Below are positions 17,751 to 26,474 of a stretch of 64,000 bases of DNA, piece after piece. The stretch lies in NCBI RefSeq assembly GCF_022479115.1, contig NZ_CP092497.1, positions 2,480,001 to 2,544,000 of the forward strand, written 5' to 3'. Made by a program: the position numbers and the translations under genes. Numbering within the stretch: position 1 is the first letter of the stretch; every line of letters starts with the position of its first letter. The notes under the pieces are model-generated. The model was not told the DNA's origin. It did no database searches and saw only the letters and a program-made list of their open reading frames with translations. The DNA is from Amycolatopsis sp. EV170708-02-1 (GTDB lineage: Bacteria; Actinomycetota; Actinomycetes; Mycobacteriales; Pseudonocardiaceae).

Positions 17751-17992
17751 CACGCGATCATCCCAGCATCTGCTGGCCGGCAATCGTTCACCCCAAGAGC
17801 GACCGCGCTACAACGTCGTCAAGCTCCACGCCGGACGTCGCCGCCGGACATGACCACCGTTCTCTCGGCTTCGACAGGTGTGTCAGCCAGTGAATGCGGG
17901 TCGCTCACCCGGCCGGGGTCACCCGGATGGACCTTCCCCGCTGCGGCGAACGCGCCGGAAGCGGATGGTGATCTTGGAAGGAGGGCGGAATC

Positions 17993-18124
17993 ATGGGGAA
18001 TCACCGACACCACACCGGCACGGCGTCACTCCGGATCGCCACCGCCGGCCTGCGGGTGTTCGCGGTCGTCGTCGCGATCGCGGCCTGCGCCTGGCTCGCG
18101 CTCTGGCTCGCGTTCACCCTCTGA
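17993..18124 (+). CDS. small single-pass membrane protein, 43 residues
   Basis: The short frame begins MGNHRHHTGTASLRIA, followed by a 25-residue hydrophobic helix (FAVVVAIAACAWLALWLAF). It is preceded by an excellent ribosome site, GGAAGGAGGG, 6 bp from the ATG. No homolog is recognised. Its 3' end overlaps the convergent proline-rich gene by 11 bp. Confidence 0.55.
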   Translation: MGNHRHHTGTASLRIATAGLRVFAVVVAIAACAWLALWLAFTL

Positions 18125-18329
18125 GACCCGCCGGTCCCGGCTGGGATTCGGGCGGGCTCTCGGGTTCCGGCACCGGGCGGTCCGGTCCCGGATCGGGGAC
18201 CCGTTCGGGCACCCCGGGGTCCGGGACCGGCTCCGGCCTGCCCGGGTCGGGCACGGGTTCGGGAATACCGGGATCCGGCGGCATGGGGTCCGGCGGCGCC
18301 GGAGGCGCGGTCGTTCGAGGACTCGTCAT
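18114..18329 (-). CDS. proline-rich repeat peptide, 71 residues
   Basis: A low-complexity protein built from PEPVPDPG-type repeats (PEPVPDPGRPEPVPDPG and variants). A perfect AGGAGGT lies 7 bp upstream of the ATG at 18329, supporting translation. There is no signal peptide. The function is unknown; polyproline stretches suggest an extended linker or surface protein. It could be an artefact of GC-rich repeat DNA, but the ribosome site argues otherwise. Confidence 0.5.
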   Translation of the reverse strand: MTSPRTTAPPAPPDPMPPDPGIPEPVPDPGRPEPVPDPGVPERVPDPGPDRPVPEPESPPESQPGPAGLRG

Positions 18330-18384
18330 CGCACTACCTCCTGATCACGCCACTACCCGATGCGCCACCGGCCGAAACGGTCCG

Positions 18385-19137
18385 TTAGCCCGTATGGGTG
18401 GCGATCCAGTCCGCGATGACGTCCGCGCGGGAGGTCGTCTCGATCCCGGCGTGCGGGCAGTCCGGCCCGGTGGCCTCCAGCGACACCAGTGCGCCGCCCG
18501 TGGCTCCGGGGACGAAGTACGGCGCCCCCGAGTCGTAGGTGCAGGCGCTGGTCGTGATCGACGGCGCGGCGCCGCGGACGCCGACCGTCGTCGGGGCCAC
18601 CGTCGCCACCTGCACGGTGCCTTGCTGCATCCGGGTGGCCGGAGCGGGATTCGTGGCGGTCAGGCTCCCCCAGCCCGCCAAGGTCAGCTGCTGGCCGACC
18701 TTCGGGAGCACGCGGCTCACCGTCAGCGGGGTCACCGTCGTCACCGGGGTGTCCAGTTTGATGAGGGCGACGTCGTTTTCCTTCGCCTGCAGCACTTCGG
18801 TCGCCTTACGGGCCACACCCGATTCCACCGCCTCGTCGACCAGGCCCAACGTCACCATCGTCGGATACGGCATCTTGCCGGCGACCCGCTTGCGGTGCGC
18901 GTCGTGGAAGCAGTGCCCCGTGGTGACGACCCAGCTCGGCGCGACCAGCGCGCCCGTGCAGTAGCTGCTGTAGGTCGAGCCGTCGGGGCGCGGGATCTTC
19001 GTCATCGCGATCTTCGCGACGAACCCGAACCGCCCCGGTGGGACATCGGTGCCGTGGGCGACGTCCGGCGCGGCGAGCGCGGCCGGAGCGGTGGTGATGG
19101 TCAGGACAGCAGCGGCCAGCAGGGCGCGCAGACGCAA
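18385..19137 (-). CDS. secreted trypsin-like protein with altered active-site motif
   Basis: A 250-residue S1-family protein with signal peptide (1-22). The His motif is TTGHC and the Asp motif ENDVALIKL. The serine motif reads YDSGAPYF in place of GDSGGP. The catalytic Ser is present but the flanking Gly residues of the oxyanion segment differ, so activity may be altered. Four cysteines could form two disulfides. The gene stands alone on the minus strand. Confidence 0.88.
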   Translation of the reverse strand: MRLRALLAAAVLTITTAPAALAAPDVAHGTDVPPGRFGFVAKIAMTKIPRPDGSTYSSYCTGALVAPSWVVTTGHCFHDAHRKRVAGKMPYPTMVTLGLVDEAVESGVARKATEVLQAKENDVALIKLDTPVTTVTPLTVSRVLPKVGQQLTLAGWGSLTATNPAPATRMQQGTVQVATVAPTTVGVRGAAPSITTSACTYDSGAPYFVPGATGGALVSLEATGPDCPHAGIETTSRADVIADWIATHTG

Positions 19138-19212
19138 TTTCTTACCCTTCGTCGATGAGGTGATCCGAGGCTAGGACCCCCTGCCCGACAAGGGGAATTC
19201 CCCGACCAGGTG

Positions 19213-20187
19213 TCACCCGATGGCACGCCTGCCGCCGATCGGTCCCGCGCGGCGGGCGAGCCAGTGGCGATAGGGGAGGCTGGTTTCGGTGTCGGACCGG
19301 TAAGCCGCCTCGGCCGCCGCGATCAAGGCGTCGGTGTCCCCGCCGAAGGCTCCTTCCGCGCTCCACGCGATCAGATACCGCATCCACAGCGGATCCCCCG
19401 CGAGGGGCCGGATCGCGATCCCCGGTGAAGCGGGAAAGCTGACCTGGCACGGGGAAATCGCCCGGCCCGCCGCGATCAGGCGTTGCAGTGGGCGCAATTC
19501 CGTGCTCCGGTGCGCGACCTGTGGCCGGAATCCCGCGCGGGCACAGGCTTCTTCGAAGCACTCCGGCCACCCGGCGCCGTCGGACGGCCCGAGCACCCAC
19601 CGTTCCCCGGCGAGCTCGGCGAGGTCGATCTCGGCGCGGCGGGCGGCGGGATGATCCGCGGCGACCGCCACGAACACCGGCTGCGTGGCCAGCGGCCGCG
19701 ACGCCACCCCAGGGGCCTGCGGCAGGAGATGGCCGGGATAGTCGGCGACGACGGCGGCGTCGAGTTGCCCACCGGCCACGAGATCCAGCAGCCGCAACGG
19801 CGAGAACTCGGTGGTCACCGAAACCGCTTGTCCCCGGCCGGAATCACCGAGCCGGTCCGCCAGCTCGACGACCATGGACCCGCCGATCCCACCCAGCGCG
19901 ACAGGACGTTTCTCGCCTTCCGCCAGGAAACGCGCCGCGTCCCGGTGCATCGTGTCCGCCGCGGCGAGGACGGCACGGGCGCGGGCGAGCACGCATTCGC
20001 CGAACGCCGTCGGGAAGACGCCGTCCCGCCCCCGGACGAACAAGGTTCCCCCGAACGCGCGCTCGATCCGTTGCACGGCGGCGGTCAGCGCGGGCTGGGT
20101 GCTCCCGATCCCGATCGCCGCGCGGGTGATGCTGCCCGCGTCCGCGACGGCGCACACCACTCGCAGATGACGTAACTCGACGTCCAT
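19213..20187 (-). CDS. LysR-family transcriptional regulator
   Basis: A 324-residue LysR regulator. The HTH in residues 5-65 includes GSITRAAIGIGSTQPALTAAV, followed by a full periplasmic-binding-type effector domain (about 90-295). The ATG at 20187 is the one that fits the family N-terminus MDVELRHLRVVCAVAD. It is divergent from the M64 peptidase gene with about 100 bp between, so it may regulate that secreted peptidase. Confidence 0.9.
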   Translation of the reverse strand: MDVELRHLRVVCAVADAGSITRAAIGIGSTQPALTAAVQRIERAFGGTLFVRGRDGVFPTAFGECVLARARAVLAAADTMHRDAARFLAEGEKRPVALGGIGGSMVVELADRLGDSGRGQAVSVTTEFSPLRLLDLVAGGQLDAAVVADYPGHLLPQAPGVASRPLATQPVFVAVAADHPAARRAEIDLAELAGERWVLGPSDGAGWPECFEEACARAGFRPQVAHRSTELRPLQRLIAAGRAISPCQVSFPASPGIAIRPLAGDPLWMRYLIAWSAEGAFGGDTDALIAAAEAAYRSDTETSLPYRHWLARRAGPIGGRRAIG

Positions 20188-20284
20188 CACGCGGACCTTA
20201 TGGCCACTTGGGATGTGCCGGAAGCCGTCGAAAGTCGGGATCGTTTTTCGTACTCCCCTCCTCCCCTCCCCGCAAGGAGTACGC

Positions 20285-21241
20285 ATGCGACGCGTCTGCC
20301 TCATGGTCGCGCTGACCGCCGTCCTCGTCGCCGGGTTCGTTCCCGCGACGGCGTCGGCGGCTCCCCGGTTCACGACGTCGATGGAAGCCTTCGAGCCAGG
20401 AGGAACCATCACCCGGGTGGACGTCACCCGGCCCGTTTCGGACCGGGCCGCGGCGACACAGCGGATCGCCGCCGCGGTGACCCCCATCGAGACCAACGGC
20501 CCCAGCGAGACCACTTTCGACCTGGTCTTCGTCGGTGACGGCTACACCTCCACGCAGCTGGGCACCTATTCGCAGCACGTGCGCTCCAGTATCGCGGCGC
20601 TGTTCTCCATCGAGCCGTACAAGGGCTACCGCAAGCAGTTCAACCTCTGGCAGGTCGACGTCGTCTCGCCCCAGTCCGGCATCACCAACGACCCGACCCA
20701 GGGCATCCGGCGCAACACCGCGCTGGGCTCGTACTTCTGGTGCGGCGGTATCGAACGGCTGTTGTGCGTCAACGAAACCAAGGCGAACCAGTACGCCGCG
20801 GCCGCGCCGGACGTCGATCAGGTCATCATGCTGGCGAACACCACGAAGTACGGCGGCGCCGGCGGCGGGGTCGCGACGTCGTCCGGCGGCAACATCCAGG
20901 CCAGCCAGATCGTCGCCCACGAACTCGGGCATTCCATCGGCGGGCTGGCCGACGAGTACGACTACGGCACCTGCGACGCCAGGGAACCCCGGGAGCCCAA
21001 CGCTTCCGCGCTCACGGCCCAGCAGATGAAGGACCGCCAAGCCAAGTGGTACAAGTGGCTCGGCAAGCCCTCCCCCGACGGAGGCACGGTCGGTGCCTTC
21101 GAGGGATCCCGCTACTGCAAGACCGGGATGTACCGCCCCAGCGTGAACTCGCTCATGCGCACCCTCGGCCAGCCGTTCAACCCGCCGAGCACAGAAGCGA
21201 TGATCGCGGGCTTCCACCGCGAAGCCGCCCATCGGCACTGA
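20285..21241 (+). CDS. secreted M64 (IgA-peptidase family) metallopeptidase
   Basis: A 318-residue secreted zinc peptidase with signal peptide (1-26, ending ASAAP). The M64 core is FDLVFVGDGYTS, with zinc motif HELGHSIGGLADEYDYG (HExxHxxG with the downstream DE). It resembles actinobacterial M64 peptidases rather than the long Clostridium IgA protease. The ATG at 20285 has AAGGAGT upstream. Confidence 0.9.
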   Translation: MRRVCLMVALTAVLVAGFVPATASAAPRFTTSMEAFEPGGTITRVDVTRPVSDRAAATQRIAAAVTPIETNGPSETTFDLVFVGDGYTSTQLGTYSQHVRSSIAALFSIEPYKGYRKQFNLWQVDVVSPQSGITNDPTQGIRRNTALGSYFWCGGIERLLCVNETKANQYAAAAPDVDQVIMLANTTKYGGAGGGVATSSGGNIQASQIVAHELGHSIGGLADEYDYGTCDAREPREPNASALTAQQMKDRQAKWYKWLGKPSPDGGTVGAFEGSRYCKTGMYRPSVNSLMRTLGQPFNPPSTEAMIAGFHREAAHRH

Positions 21242-21248
21242 ACCCTCG

Positions 21249-21698
21249 TCATGGCCTCCGGACCGGGCCGCCGGCGTGACCGGCGAGCCCGGTCGCCATG
21301 TCGCGCATGAAGCGGCGGAGGTACCAGCGGAAGATCCACGCGCTCCCCTTGCCCACGCGATACGTTCCGTGCCAACGGATCCGCGTTCCACCACCGGGTG
21401 TTTCGCACAGCTCGACCGAGGCCTGGTAGTCCAGCATCACCGGAACGTCCACGCCCTCGTAGGAGAACCGGCGTTCCGGGTCGAGGGCGGTGATCCGCTC
21501 CTTGGTGACCGTCTTGCCGGTACGAAAGGCGCGAACCGCGCCGACCCCGTCCCGGCCGTCGGTGGAAAGTCCTTGTGACGCGGCGACTTCCAGGGAACCG
21601 ATGCGCGACCAGACCGGCCAGCTGCGGGCGTCCAGCAACAGGGCCCACACCGCGGCGGGCGGCGCCGGCGATTCGGCGGTGACGTCGTACGACTGCAT
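21249..21698 (-). CDS. SRPBCC-family (polyketide cyclase-like) protein
   Basis: A 149-residue START/SRPBCC fold protein starting MQSYDVTAESPAPPAAVWAL, with the typical ALDPERRFSYEG and GGGTRIRWHGTY strands. These proteins bind hydrophobic ligands in a helix-grip cavity. It is convergent with the M64 gene, stops 8 bp apart, and has no informative neighbours. Confidence 0.82.
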   Translation of the reverse strand: MQSYDVTAESPAPPAAVWALLLDARSWPVWSRIGSLEVAASQGLSTDGRDGVGAVRAFRTGKTVTKERITALDPERRFSYEGVDVPVMLDYQASVELCETPGGGTRIRWHGTYRVGKGSAWIFRWYLRRFMRDMATGLAGHAGGPVRRP

Positions 21699-21766
21699 TC
21701 CACTCACAAGGCTCACCCTAGGAACGGCCGGACGGGGCCACCATGCGCCGGATTGCGGCGCGGTGA

Positions 21767-22651
21767 TCAGGAATTGCGGTATTCCGAGGGCCGCGATCCG
21801 GTGTGCTTCAGGAAAGCGGCCGACAGGGCGCCGGGAGTGGCGAACCCGCACCTTCCCGCGATGGCGGCGATCGGGAGATCGGTGCTCCGCAACAACCTTC
21901 GCGCCTCCTCGATCCGGAGCCTGCCGAGGAAACGGTGTGGTGTCTCGCCGGTCTTCTCCTTGAAGACCCGGATGAAGTGATAGACGCTCAGATGTACTCC
22001 GCCCGCGATTTCGGCGACGCTGAGCGGATCGGCCAGCCGGTCACGCATCACCGCGACGGCGGCGCGGACACGGTCGTCCTCCCGGCCCGCGCTCGGCGGG
22101 CCCGGCTTCCGCGCGTGGCGGGTGAGCAGGTGCACGGTGAGGAAGGCGGCCGCGGATTCGGCGTAGAGGTCGTCGTCCTCCCTCGCGTTCCCGACCGCCC
22201 GGACCAGCTCGTCGAGCAGCGGATCTCCCCCGGCGACGGACGCCGCCATCGCCTCGTGGTCCACCGCGCGGCCGCCCAGCCGCGCGGCGACCGATTCCAC
22301 CGTGGTGCCCGGGATGTGCACCTGCAGGCTGCGCATCGATTCGTCCCCGCGATAGCGACGCCGCAGGGGCCTGCCGGGAACGGCGAGTTCGAGCCGTCCC
22401 CATTCGTGCCGGCTCCAGCGGCCGTCGCCGCGGGTCTCCATCACCGCCCGCCCGGAAAGCGGCAGGACGAGATGCAGATCCGCGACGGCGGGCAGCCGCA
22501 TGTCCTCCGCCACGGGAACGTGCTCGAACCGCTGGACGAGCAGCGACTCCCAGCCGGAATCCTCCCAGCTGCAATAGGTCCGCCGGACATAGCGGGACAT
22601 GTCGAAACCGGTGTAGGGCTGAAGGTCGAATCGCTCGGAATCGAACACCAC
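21767..22651 (-). CDS. AraC-family transcriptional regulator
   Basis: A 294-residue AraC regulator. A cupin-like sensing domain spans about 40-170 and the double HTH occupies the C-terminal 100 residues (SVAEIAGGVHLSVYHFIRVF, then IAAIAGRCGFATPGALSAAF). The target is not evident; an LLM-type oxidoreductase gene lies upstream on the same strand. Confidence 0.9.
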   Translation of the reverse strand: MVFDSERFDLQPYTGFDMSRYVRRTYCSWEDSGWESLLVQRFEHVPVAEDMRLPAVADLHLVLPLSGRAVMETRGDGRWSRHEWGRLELAVPGRPLRRRYRGDESMRSLQVHIPGTTVESVAARLGGRAVDHEAMAASVAGGDPLLDELVRAVGNAREDDDLYAESAAAFLTVHLLTRHARKPGPPSAGREDDRVRAAVAVMRDRLADPLSVAEIAGGVHLSVYHFIRVFKEKTGETPHRFLGRLRIEEARRLLRSTDLPIAAIAGRCGFATPGALSAAFLKHTGSRPSEYRNS

Positions 22652-22731
22652 GGCTTCGAGGCTAGCTTGTCTCTCTCAAGGCGCGCGCGTGTCCGCACCT
22701 ACCAGCCGAACTTCGGTCTGAGAGACACGCC

Positions 22732-23787
22732 CTAGCCGAGGAGTTCCTTCACGCGTGGGACGACCTGCTCGCCGTAGAGCCGGATGGAGTTCAGACGCTG
22801 CTCGTGCGGAAGCGCGCCGACGCTGTACTTGAGCTGGAACCGCGACAGGCCCAGGGTCCGCACCGCCCAGGCGATCTTCTGCGCGACGGTCTCGGGAGAG
22901 CCGACGAACAGCGCGCCGCGCGGACCGGCCATGGCGTCGTAGTCGGCCCGGGACATCGGACCCCAGCCCCGTTCGGCGCCGATCTTGGCGAAAGCGGCCT
23001 GATGGTGCGAGAAATGCTGGGAGACGGCCAGTTCGTCCGTCTCCGCGATGTGGCCGGGGCTGTGCATCGAGATCGGCAGCTCCTGGTGGCCCGCCTCCTT
23101 CAGCGCGCGCCGGTACAGGTCGGCGAGCGGGGTGAACCGCTCCGGGGACCCGCCGATCACCGCCATCACCAGCGGCAAGCCGTACGCCGCCGCGCGGACC
23201 ACCGACTGCGGCGTACCGCCGACCCCGACCCACGCGGGCAGGCTGCCCGATTCGGTGACCGGGAAGGCCTGCGCGCCTTCGAGGGCCGGACGGAAGGTCC
23301 CGGACCAGTCGACCGGCTTCTCCTCTTGGAGATGCGTGAACAGATCGAGCTTCTCGGCGAACAGCGCTTCGTAGTCTTCCAGCGAGTAGCCGAACAGCGG
23401 GAACGACTCGGTGAACGAGCCCCGGCCGAGCGTGACCTCCGCGCGTCCCCGGGAAACCGCGTCCAGCGTGGCGAACCGCTCGTACACCCGCACCGGGTCG
23501 TCCGAGCTGAGCACCGTGACCGCCGTGCCCAGGCGGATCCGCTCGGTCCGGCCGGCGATCGCCGCCAGCACGACGTCCGGCGAGGACACCGCCATCTCCG
23601 CGCGGTGGTGTTCGCCGACGCCGAAGTAGTCCACGCCCACCTGGTCGGCGAGGACGCCCTCGGCCACGACCTCGCGGATGGCCTCGGCCTGGCTCACCGG
23701 CTGGCCGTCGGCGCCGTTCGCGACGTCGCCGAAGGTGTCCAAGCCGAAAGTCGGCGCCTGCGGGGTGCCCAGGATCTCGTAACCCAT
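22732..23787 (-). CDS. LLM-class flavin-dependent oxidoreductase
   Basis: A 351-residue luciferase-like monooxygenase using reduced FMN or F420. It starts MGYEILGTPQAPTFGLDTFG and carries VDYFGVGEHHRAEM, RIRLGTAVTVLSSDDPVRV and WVGVGGTPQSVVRAA, which are core luciferase-like segments. The ATG at 23787 has GAGTTGGAC upstream; an upstream in-frame ATG is less likely. The substrate is unknown. Confidence 0.88.
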   Translation of the reverse strand: MGYEILGTPQAPTFGLDTFGDVANGADGQPVSQAEAIREVVAEGVLADQVGVDYFGVGEHHRAEMAVSSPDVVLAAIAGRTERIRLGTAVTVLSSDDPVRVYERFATLDAVSRGRAEVTLGRGSFTESFPLFGYSLEDYEALFAEKLDLFTHLQEEKPVDWSGTFRPALEGAQAFPVTESGSLPAWVGVGGTPQSVVRAAAYGLPLVMAVIGGSPERFTPLADLYRRALKEAGHQELPISMHSPGHIAETDELAVSQHFSHHQAAFAKIGAERGWGPMSRADYDAMAGPRGALFVGSPETVAQKIAWAVRTLGLSRFQLKYSVGALPHEQRLNSIRLYGEQVVPRVKELLG

Positions 23788-23856
23788 GTCCAACTCCTCA
23801 AGTAGTTGAACGCTCAAACGTCGAGTGCGGTGATCGTATTCCGCCCGGTGCATCTC

Positions 23857-24005
23857 GTGACCGGGCGGACGGCACGGGTGATCAGATGGACGACACGCGT
23901 GACTGGACGGACGACACGCGCACGCGACCGGGTCCGCCGCGAGTCGTCCGCCTGATCACGTGTGTCGTCCATCTGATCACGTGTGCCGTCCCCGCAATCA
24001 CGCGA
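23857..24005. repeat. six-unit 21-bp repeat array, three units direct then three inverted
   Basis: Units start at 23857, 23878 and 23899 on the plus strand (core GTGATCAGATGGACGACAC). The reverse complement form starts at 23943, 23964 and 23985 (core GTCGTCCATCTGATCAC). The spacing is exactly 21 bp within each half. A 23-bp centre separates the halves, so the array can fold into a long imperfect hairpin. It fills the intergenic space between the LLM oxidoreductase start and the lipoprotein stop. Confidence 0.75.
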
Positions 24006-24044
24006 AACGGCCGGCTCCGACCGTCCCTGCCCGCACGGGAGAGG

Positions 24045-24656
24045 TCAGCCGCCGGCGATGTCGCGCGCCAGCCGACGGGCGTCGTCCATGGTGAACTTGC
24101 CGGTGATCTGGGTTTGCCCGCCGGTGATGGCCGACTGGATCGTCGGCGCGGTCAGCACCCGGCTCTTCAGCACCATCGCGACCTGCTTGCCGACGTTCGC
24201 CGCCGTCCACTCCCCCCACGTACGCGCGCCCGCGTCGGTGAAACTGAGCCCGACGAGCGGGCCCCCGGACTGGGTGTCGAGGTGAGCGCTCGCCCGGCTG
24301 AGGTCGGCTCCGGTGAGGAATGCCGGGCCGAGCAGGTATTTCGTGCCCTGCACACGGTCGCAGCTGACCAGCGGGAGCGCCGGGTCGTCGCGGCCGTCCA
24401 GCGGATCCGGTCCCTCCGAGCAGTCCAGCGCCGCCGCGGCGGCCTGCTGTCCGGCGGGATCCGTGCTCTGGCGGTCGCTCGCCGCGCCCGTCGCCGGTCC
24501 GGACGGGAGCTCCGCCAGTACCGGGCGGAACCGCAGCCGCGACCCGTCCTTGATCGCGAAACTGTCGCCTTCGGGCTCGGCTTGGCCGGAAACCCCGCTC
24601 TGGCAACCGGTGACACCGAGCAGGACGAGGGCGATCGCTACGAGGATGTTCCGCAC
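24045..24656 (-). CDS. lipoprotein with SecD P1-head-like domain
   Basis: A 203-residue lipoprotein with lipobox GVTGC at residues 14-18. The C-terminal 95 residues resemble the periplasmic P1 head subdomain of SecD (YLLGPAFLTGADLSRA, GGPLVGLSFTDAG, then LKSRVLTAPTIQSAITGG and the ending FTMDDARRLARDIAGG). No transmembrane translocase part is present. An independent, lipid-anchored P1 head might bind secreted substrates or cooperate with SecDF, but this is inference. Confidence 0.72.
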   Translation of the reverse strand: MRNILVAIALVLLGVTGCQSGVSGQAEPEGDSFAIKDGSRLRFRPVLAELPSGPATGAASDRQSTDPAGQQAAAAALDCSEGPDPLDGRDDPALPLVSCDRVQGTKYLLGPAFLTGADLSRASAHLDTQSGGPLVGLSFTDAGARTWGEWTAANVGKQVAMVLKSRVLTAPTIQSAITGGQTQITGKFTMDDARRLARDIAGG

Positions 24657-24674
24657 CGGGACATTCTGGCGTGT

Positions 24675-25676
24675 TCAGCGTCCGCGCGTGGGCGAAACGC
24701 CCCGACGCCGCACAGTCCGCTCGAGAATCCCGAGCGTGGCCTTGAGCGCGGACTCGGGGACCACGGGGAAGGTGATGCGCTCCTTCCACTCCTCGCCCAC
24801 TTCCGACCAGTCGTAGTACGACGTGACGAGCGTGCCGCCCTCGGCGGGCTCCAGCCGGTAGCCGTAGATGTGCCGGGCATGCGGCCTGATCCGGCCTTCG
24901 ACGGTCCAGGCGATCTCCTCGCCCGGAGCGAGCGTGGTGATGACGACCTCGACGTCGTATTTGCCCAAGGGCACGTCTCCGAGCGCCTCCCGGTCCATGT
25001 GGACCACGAACCGGTCACCCGCCTGCTCGACCGGATCTCCTTCCGCGTCGATGAGCATTCCCGAGGCGTCGATGTCGACATGCCCCCGCGGATCGCTCAA
25101 GACCGCGAAGATCTCGTCGGCGGGGGCGGGGATGAGCCGGGAGACCTCGATGCGTTCGGGGCCCGGGGTTTCCGCCGTGGCGATCAGGACCGCGCGAGCG
25201 AGCACGTGCGAGGCCATGGTGAAACCGAGGTAGGCGGGTGTGCAGTCGGCCGGGACGCCGAGCGACGCGACGTCGAGGGCGTGCACCACGACGAAGTAGC
25301 GATGCGCCCCGTGCCCGGCGGGCGGCGCGGCACCGAGAAAGCGGGCGAGGCGGGCATCGTTCGGCAGCTGGAAGGCACCTTCGGGGAGTCCGGAACCAGT
25401 GTCGTCGCCGGCGCCTTCGGGCAGCTCGGTGACCCCGGCGGGGATGTCGGCGACCGCCCAGTGCCAGAAACCGGAACCGGTCGGCGCGTCGGGGTCGTAC
25501 ACGGTGACGGCGTAGCTCTTGGTGCCGCGCGGAGCGCCGCTCCAGCTCAGCTGCGGCGAGACGTCCTTCCCGGCCAGCTGTTCAGGCGCCCATGCGGCGC
25601 CGTCGGCGACAGACGTACTGGTGACGGCGAAGGAGGCCACCTCGGGCAGGCGGGCGAACGGGTCATTGACGGAGAT
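24675..25676 (-). CDS. PEBP/YbhB domain fused to an SRPBCC domain
   Basis: A 333-residue two-domain protein. Residues 1-170 form a YbhB/YbcL-type phosphatidylethanolamine-binding (Raf kinase inhibitor-like) domain, with [20 protein letters not shown] and [13 protein letters not shown]. Residues 178-333 form a helix-grip SRPBCC domain starting [20 protein letters not shown]. Each is normally a stand-alone gene. The ATG at 25676 fits the PEBP start. It is divergent from a GntR regulator. Confidence 0.82.
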   Translation of the reverse strand: MSVNDPFARLPEVASFAVTSTSVADGAAWAPEQLAGKDVSPQLSWSGAPRGTKSYAVTVYDPDAPTGSGFWHWAVADIPAGVTELPEGAGDDTGSGLPEGAFQLPNDARLARFLGAAPPAGHGAHRYFVVVHALDVASLGVPADCTPAYLGFTMASHVLARAVLIATAETPGPERIEVSRLIPAPADEIFAVLSDPRGHVDIDASGMLIDAEGDPVEQAGDRFVVHMDREALGDVPLGKYDVEVVITTLAPGEEIAWTVEGRIRPHARHIYGYRLEPAEGGTLVTSYYDWSEVGEEWKERITFPVVPESALKATLGILERTVRRRGVSPTRGR

Positions 25677-25697
25677 CATGAATCGACCATAACACAA

Positions 25698-25709
25698 ATA
25701 ATCGATTAT
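25698..25709. promoter_or_regulatory. palindromic candidate operator
   Basis: ATAATCGATTAT is a perfect 12-bp palindrome in an unusually AT-rich 58-bp spacer between the divergent PEBP-SRPBCC and GntR genes. It is the best candidate site for the GntR protein. Confidence 0.5.
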
Positions 25710-25734
25710 CTTCCCGTTCGTCTATGCTCCGGGG

Positions 25735-26406
25735 ATGGCCTCACCGGACAAGCGGATGCTCTCCGAGCAGGTGTACACGCGCCTGCGGGACGCGATCATG
25801 CGCGGCGACCACGCCCCCGGCGCCGCACTCAAACCGCAGGACCTCGCCAAGGAACACGGCGTGAGCCTGGCGGTCGTCCGGGAGGCACTCGTCCGTGTGG
25901 TCGGCGACGGCCTCGCCGACAGGCTCCCCAACCGCGGCTTCGCCGTCCCCGCCTTCTCCGACCGGCGCTGGCAGGAGATCACGGAAGCCCGCCGGACGAT
26001 CGAGCCGCTCGTCCTGCGCCTCTCCGTCGAACGCGGCGACCTCGACTGGGAGGCCCGCGTCCGCGCCGCCCATCACCGGCTGAGCCGGACGCCGCCGTTC
26101 GTTCCCGAAGAAGGCGAATACATCAGCGGCGCGTGGTCCGAAGCTCATCGCGTCTTCCATCGCACCCTGCTGGACGGCTGCGGAAACCCCGTCCTGCTGG
26201 AGACGTTCGACCGGATGTGGACCGCGAGCGAACTGGCCCGGCGCTGGGCTGCGCACCGCGCTCCCGGCCGCGATCATCTCGCCGAACACCGCCTGCTGGA
26301 GGAAACGGCGCTCGCTCGTGACGCCGACGCGGCGGCCGAGGCGCTGACCCGGCATCTCACGCTGACCGCTGCGGCCTTGGCCGGAAAATCACCCGGACCG
26401 ACCTAG
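25735..26406 (+). CDS. GntR-family regulator, FCD subgroup
   Basis: A 223-residue GntR regulator. The winged HTH in residues 8-75 includes LSEQVYTRLRDAIMRGDHAP and LAKEHGVSLAVVREALVRV. An all-helical FCD effector domain follows (about 85-215, with ITEARRTIEPLVLRLS). FCD proteins usually bind a small carboxylate or metal-linked ligand. It is divergent from the PEBP-SRPBCC fusion gene, its likely target. Confidence 0.9.
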   Translation: MASPDKRMLSEQVYTRLRDAIMRGDHAPGAALKPQDLAKEHGVSLAVVREALVRVVGDGLADRLPNRGFAVPAFSDRRWQEITEARRTIEPLVLRLSVERGDLDWEARVRAAHHRLSRTPPFVPEEGEYISGAWSEAHRVFHRTLLDGCGNPVLLETFDRMWTASELARRWAAHRAPGRDHLAEHRLLEETALARDADAAAEALTRHLTLTAAALAGKSPGPT

Positions 26407-26474
26407 CCCGAGTCATCACATCGGGTGTTTGCTTGCTCGCAGAACGTCGTTGATCGACGATTTGGGGGCCGCCG

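Noticed and set aside
22668..22727. TGTCTCTC / GAGAGACA inverted repeat upstream of the AraC gene
   Set aside because: Arms are only 8 bp and 44 bp apart. It could be chance, and it is not supported as an operator or terminator.
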